Shown: positions 6,323-9,106 of the stretch, piece after piece
Position numbering within the stretch: position 1 is the stretch's first letter
Layout: every line of letters begins with the position of its first letter
From: Gammaproteobacteria bacterium GWE2_37_16
GTDB lineage: Bacteria > Pseudomonadota > Gammaproteobacteria > UBA9339
Reading direction: 5' to 3'
Length of the DNA stretch: 9,106 bases
Assembly: GCA_001801285.1 (NCBI GenBank)
Contig: MGXG01000051.1
Location: 1-9,106, forward strand
Position numbers and translations under genes: made by a program
The notes under the pieces: generated by a model
Told to the model about the DNA's origin: nothing
Seen by the model: only the letters and a program-made list of their open reading frames with translations
The model's database searches: none

Positions 6323-6328
6323 AAAAAC

Positions 6329-7885
6329 ATGAATAAAGTCCAACTTATTACCAGAATTGCCAAACGTAAATGGTGGATATTGATCGGCATATCAACCTGT
6401 CTTTCTATGCTTTATATTGACCAAACGGCAGTTTCGGTAATGTTGCCACAACTGAAGCTTACCTTTGGTGCTTCCGATGTTGCTGAAGAATGGGTAATTA
6501 ATGCCATGCTTTTGTCGACGGCGGTTTTAATTACTGCCGGAGGGCGTCTTAGTGATATCTGGGGGGCGCGGCGTTCATTTTTGATTGGTACAATTGGTTT
6601 TTTTGCTGCTTCAGCGCTTTGTGGGGCTGCACCTAATATAACGCTGCTTATTATGGGGCGTTTTTTACAGGGTGTTTTTAGCGCTATTCTTTTGCCTGCA
6701 ACCTCAGTGAATATTATCAATGCTTTCCCTAGCCGCCAGGTTGGTTCGGCAATGGGAATTTACACAGGAAGTGCGTCGATTTTTCTAGTTTTAGGACCTG
6801 TTCTGGGCGGTTTTTTTACGCAATATTTAAGTTGGCGCTATATTTTTTGGTTAAACATACCCTTGGTTTGTGTGAGTCTTTTTATTGCGAATTTTAGTTT
6901 GCGCAAGGGGGAACCAAAAAACCTGGAAAAACAAAATAAGAAAAATAATTCTTTTGATTGGCGGAGTTTTGTAGCCTTAGGCTTGGCTAATACCGCTTTG
7001 GTTACCGCGCTTATGGAAAGCACTCGTTTTGGTTGGAAATCACCCTTTATTTTGTCTTTAACCATTTTAGCTATTTTAGGTTATTGTGCTTTTGCTTTTT
7101 TCAATAAACACCAGAAGAAAACTCCACTGGTGGATTTTAGTATTTTTAAACAAAGGAGTTATGCTGTTTGTATCATAATCATGGCTTGTATGCAGTTTGG
7201 TATTATAAGCAGAATTTTTATGATTATTCTATTTCAAATGGTTTCAGGCTATTCACCTTTACATGCGAGTTTGTTAATTGTGCCGACGACTTTCCCGGTT
7301 ATGTTTATGGCACCAATTGCAGGGCGTATGTTGACAAAATATGGTGCGCGTGTTCCGATTGTTTTAGGCACAATTTTGGCTACGCTTAGTCTTTTTTGGT
7401 TAGTGTTTTTTATTCGCAGCAATAGTTATCCACTGCTTGTGACGGGTTTGCTTTTGTTTGGTATGGGTATGCCTTTGGCTTTAAATCCTGCATTAACTAC
7501 AGCGCTTTCCAGCATCACTAAAAACAAACGCGGTATTGCCTCGGGAGTGATAAACCAGGTGCGACAAATATCAGGGACTTTGGCGGTTGCCGTAATTGGT
7601 GTTATTATTAATCGTGTCAGTCAATACAATTTCACGAGCTATATTGATACACTGGATATTAAGTATAAATTTTTACACGATTTTTCGGTTACCGATATTT
7701 TAATGAGTACCAATGCAGCGCAAAAAGCATTGATGCCCTTACCCAATTATTTGCATGAGCAAATTCATTCCATAGCAGTTTTGGCTTACAGCAATGGTTT
7801 TCGTTTTTCGATGGCTGTTACAGGTATGGTAGTTCTTGGAGCTATGGTTTTTGCTATTTTGCGGCTTGGGAAGGCTAAACAGTGA
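6329..7885 (+). CDS. MFS transporter, DHA2 (EmrB/QacA) family, 14 helices
   Basis: This is a proton-coupled inner-membrane exporter of the drug:H+ antiporter-2 family; the substrate cannot be told from sequence. The 518-residue length is typical (EmrB is 512). YIDQTAVSVMLPQL (residues 29-42) is the helix 1 D-T-V-x-V-x-LP signature. Motif A, GGRLSDIWGARR, is at 71-82. Motif C in helix 5 shows GPVLGG (156-161), followed by the DHA2-typical WRYIFWLNIP (169-178). A charged cytoplasmic loop (about 190-211) follows helix 6, and hydrophobic segments continue to the end. The frame opens at TTG 6254, but the extra 25 residues would be translated through the palindromic repeat, so ATG 6329 is chosen; it has no clear Shine-Dalgarno. 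No emrA-like partner or adjacent regulator is present, so it probably acts alone. Roles in drug efflux or metabolite export are both possible. Confidence 0.93.
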   Translation: MNKVQLITRIAKRKWWILIGISTCLSMLYIDQTAVSVMLPQLKLTFGASDVAEEWVINAMLLSTAVLITAGGRLSDIWGARRSFLIGTIGFFAASALCGAAPNITLLIMGRFLQGVFSAILLPATSVNIINAFPSRQVGSAMGIYTGSASIFLVLGPVLGGFFTQYLSWRYIFWLNIPLVCVSLFIANFSLRKGEPKNLEKQNKKNNSFDWRSFVALGLANTALVTALMESTRFGWKSPFILSLTILAILGYCAFAFFNKHQKKTPLVDFSIFKQRSYAVCIIIMACMQFGIISRIFMIILFQMVSGYSPLHASLLIVPTTFPVMFMAPIAGRMLTKYGARVPIVLGTILATLSLFWLVFFIRSNSYPLLVTGLLLFGMGMPLALNPALTTALSSITKNKRGIASGVINQVRQISGTLAVAVIGVIINRVSQYNFTSYIDTLDIKYKFLHDFSVTDILMSTNAAQKALMPLPNYLHEQIHSIAVLAYSNGFRFSMAVTGMVVLGAMVFAILRLGKAKQ

Positions 7886-7891
7886 ATCTTG

Positions 7892-7920
7892 TTGACAGAT
7901 GAGTGGTTAAATTTTACTTT
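7892..7920 (+). promoter_or_regulatory. Predicted promoter for the right-hand gene pair
   Basis: A perfect TTGACA (7892-7897) lies 17 bases from TACTTT (7915-7920), which keeps the best-conserved -10 positions (first T, A, last T). Initiation near 7927 would leave a leader of about 90 bases. A small dyad, ACTTT-att-AAAGT (7916-7928), overlaps the -10 and start point. Confidence 0.4.
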
Positions 7921-7948
7921 ATTAAAGTTAGTAGTGTAGCTAAATGAT

Positions 7949-7963
7949 CTTAATATCATTAAG
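7949..7963. promoter_or_regulatory. Palindromic site in the leader of the right-hand gene pair
   Basis: CTTAAT (7949-7954) and ATTAAG (7958-7963) form an inverted repeat around ATC. The half-site equals the PmrA hexamer at 4108-4124 but is inverted rather than direct and has a 3-base gap. It could be an operator or a weak hairpin, about 22 bases downstream of the predicted start point. Confidence 0.3.
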
Positions 7964-8016
7964 GTGAGATTAGGTTACTGTGTTATTTTAAGCAAAATAA
8001 ATTAGAGGTATATGTT

Positions 8017-8598
8017 ATGGGGCACAAAAAGCAAAAAAACTTAAACTATCATCTTGATAGAAAATCTCAAAAAACAGTTAAGAGAGTTCAAAACATACAT
8101 GCTGATTTGTTAGCCAAAGGTGGCAGTGCTAGAGAAGTTGGTTTGTCGACATTTCATTGGGATCGTCTTTCACAACATCCTTTTGTGATGACTTTGCTTT
8201 TATTTTCTTTTGTTGCCAGTGTGTATGGGAATCGTCACGCTGCCATTTCTGGTACTCAAAATAGTCCTATAATGTTTTTTAATCCTCGAGAGGATGGATC
8301 AGTGTTAGCATGTTTTGATAGTGGCACGGGAGTAGAAAATGCTTATATATATGGAGATTTGCTGGCAACAGACCCAAATGGAATTTCTTCGTTTTTAGGT
8401 AAATATGGAAAAGCTTTTGGTTGTTCGGATAAAGCTATGTCTGCTGAGGAATTGGTAGCTTGCCTTGACAAAGGCACTCACTTTGGAGCGGCGGTGACAT
8501 CCGGTGGTAAAGCGGCTGTTATTCCTCTCGTGCGAAAAGTCAGTTATGCAGAGTGCGAAGCTGAGATGGATAAAAGATCCTGGATGTTTAAAAGATAA
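8017..8598 (+). CDS. Single-pass membrane protein of unknown function (193 aa)
   Basis: I do not recognise this protein. A very basic N-terminus (residues 3-52, rich in Lys, Gln, His) precedes one hydrophobic segment (about 55-70, FVMTLLLFSFVASVYG). A soluble domain of about 120 residues follows. Positive charge before the helix predicts an N-in, C-out topology, placing the domain in the periplasm. It has four cysteines (99, 136, 149, 180), enough for two disulfides. A long-n-region cleavable signal is an alternative. ATG 8017 has AGAGG eight bases upstream, a good ribosome site; the nearby ATG at 8012 is out of frame. The next gene starts 20 bases after the stop, so the two probably form an operon driven from 7892-7920. 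Confidence 0.8.
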   Translation: MGHKKQKNLNYHLDRKSQKTVKRVQNIHADLLAKGGSAREVGLSTFHWDRLSQHPFVMTLLLFSFVASVYGNRHAAISGTQNSPIMFFNPREDGSVLACFDSGTGVENAYIYGDLLATDPNGISSFLGKYGKAFGCSDKAMSAEELVACLDKGTHFGAAVTSGGKAAVIPLVRKVSYAECEAEMDKRSWMFKR

Positions 8599-8618
8599 AA
8601 TATAATTTTAGGGGAATT

Positions 8619-9106
8619 ATGTTGCATTCAGCTCAAGTCCCATCACAAAAAGAGCAATATGTTATCAATGCTAAGGGAATAAAAAAACTTGCAGATTATA
8701 TTGTCGCAATTAAAGGGGGGCTTAAAATCAATGAAGATCATCCTCTTCTTACTTTGGTTGAGAAGGATTGCTATTATCCAGTGTCAAACGATGTGATGGT
8801 GCGAGGAGCTTTATTTGGTGATTGTGACACAGTGTCTATAAATGGAAATAAATATGTAGGATCAGAAGAAGAATTTCCTGAATATTTAAAAAGTAATTTA
8901 CAATTATCGGATGAGCTATTAGCGTTACTGCTTAATTCCAGAAATAGCAGGTGGCAAGGTTATGGGTATCATCAAGGATTAGCATCGGTTTTTTATAACG
9001 CTATACTATGCTCGCTTGTTTCTGGAGTTGATTATTTAATTCGTAAAAAACTCCATCTTGATTTGTATTATAATCCATCGAACAAACATGTTTTTTTTGA
9101 TGCGAC
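8619..9106 (+). CDS. Protein of unknown function, cut by window end
   Basis: An open frame starts at ATG 8619 and runs without a stop to the window edge, giving 162 complete codons. AGGGG ends four bases before the ATG, a slightly close but strong ribosome site. The 20-base gap from the preceding gene indicates co-transcription. The visible part begins with a polar ~35-residue region, continues with mixed alpha/beta-like sequence (VEKDCYYPVSNDVMVRGALFGD at about 47-68 has a beta-rich look), then an aromatic block WQGYGYHQGL (112-121) and a moderately hydrophobic stretch (122-140). No known domain is recognised. Codon use resembles that of the preceding gene. The product could be anything from an enzyme to an effector; the C-terminal part is needed to say. 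Confidence 0.8.
   Translation, partial: MLHSAQVPSQKEQYVINAKGIKKLADYIVAIKGGLKINEDHPLLTLVEKDCYYPVSNDVMVRGALFGDCDTVSINGNKYVGSEEEFPEYLKSNLQLSDELLALLLNSRNSRWQGYGYHQGLASVFYNAILCSLVSGVDYLIRKKLHLDLYYNPSNKHVFFDA

Larger units (their letters stand above)
5982..6328. other. Divergent intergenic region, 347 bp
   Basis: This spacer separates the 297-residue unknown gene from the MFS transporter. It holds the transporter promoter (6202-6230) and a palindromic repeat (6299-6322). A 7-base direct repeat TGCTTAA (6080-6086 and 6101-6107, 21 bases apart) and GTAATT at 5995 and 6006 (11 bases apart) are also visible. A six-codon ATG frame (6277-6297) ends two bases before the palindrome. I find no RNA gene and no convincing promoter for the minus-strand gene. 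Confidence 0.6.

Noticed and set aside
6254..6328. TTG start for the transporter
   Set aside because: The extra residues would be translated through the palindromic repeat and are not typical of DHA2 N-termini; ATG 6329 fits the family length.
7949..7965. Second PmrA direct-repeat box before the right-hand operon
   Set aside because: The second hexamer is inverted and not at the 11-base period, so it does not fit the PmrA arrangement.
1..9106. CRISPR array, tRNA, rRNA, insertion sequence, phage genes or known defence system
   Set aside because: There is no regularly spaced repeat array, no cloverleaf-like sequence that I could recognise, and no transposase, integrase or nuclease motif in any plausible frame.

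Overview
The window looks like part of an AT-rich gammaproteobacterial chromosome. ZipA is essentially confined to Gammaproteobacteria, and rlmJ is a conserved core gene with close similarity to the E. coli protein. By eye G+C is in the mid-to-upper 30s percent. Large unfamiliar proteins with repeats, disordered ends and a glycine-rich membrane segment lie between housekeeping genes, and a PmrA-type direct repeat sits upstream of the largest one. Together these fit a host-associated Legionellales-type bacterium (Legionella/Coxiella/Berkiella/Rickettsiella-like) with a Dot/Icm type IV secretion system. That assignment is inference: no secretion gene is in the window.

Layout, left to right. Positions 1-213 hold a short palindromic repeat and a good promoter for zipA (214-1035, +), an FtsZ-anchoring division protein. 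Its stop codon touches the stop codon of a convergent 994-codon gene (1036-4020, -) of unknown function. That protein has N-terminal 57-residue tandem repeats, a large diverged internal duplication, a glycine-zipper-like hydrophobic segment and a disordered tail. The 160-bp divergent spacer to rlmJ carries a perfect CTTAAT-N5-CTTAAT direct repeat oriented toward the big gene, plus a promoter that would make the rlmJ mRNA nearly leaderless. rlmJ (4181-5014, +) encodes the 23S rRNA A2030 N6-methyltransferase. A second orphan gene (5088-5981, -) encodes a 297-residue protein of unknown function.

The divergent spacer 5982-6328 has a well-formed promoter and a second copy of the palindromic repeat, ending six bases before a DHA2-type 14-helix MFS transporter (6329-7885, +). 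Finally, 7886-8016 holds a perfect TTGACA box and a palindromic site ahead of a probable two-gene operon of unknown function. Its first gene (8017-8598) encodes a single-pass membrane protein; its second (8619-past the window end) is cut by the window edge.

How the genes relate: zipA and rlmJ are unrelated core functions. The two minus-strand orphans and the right-hand pair look like accessory genes inserted between core genes. The best lead for new biology is the 994-residue protein with its PmrA-like box, a candidate secreted effector. Next are the uncharacterised pair at the right edge and the short palindromic repeat whose two copies show a compensatory base-pair change.
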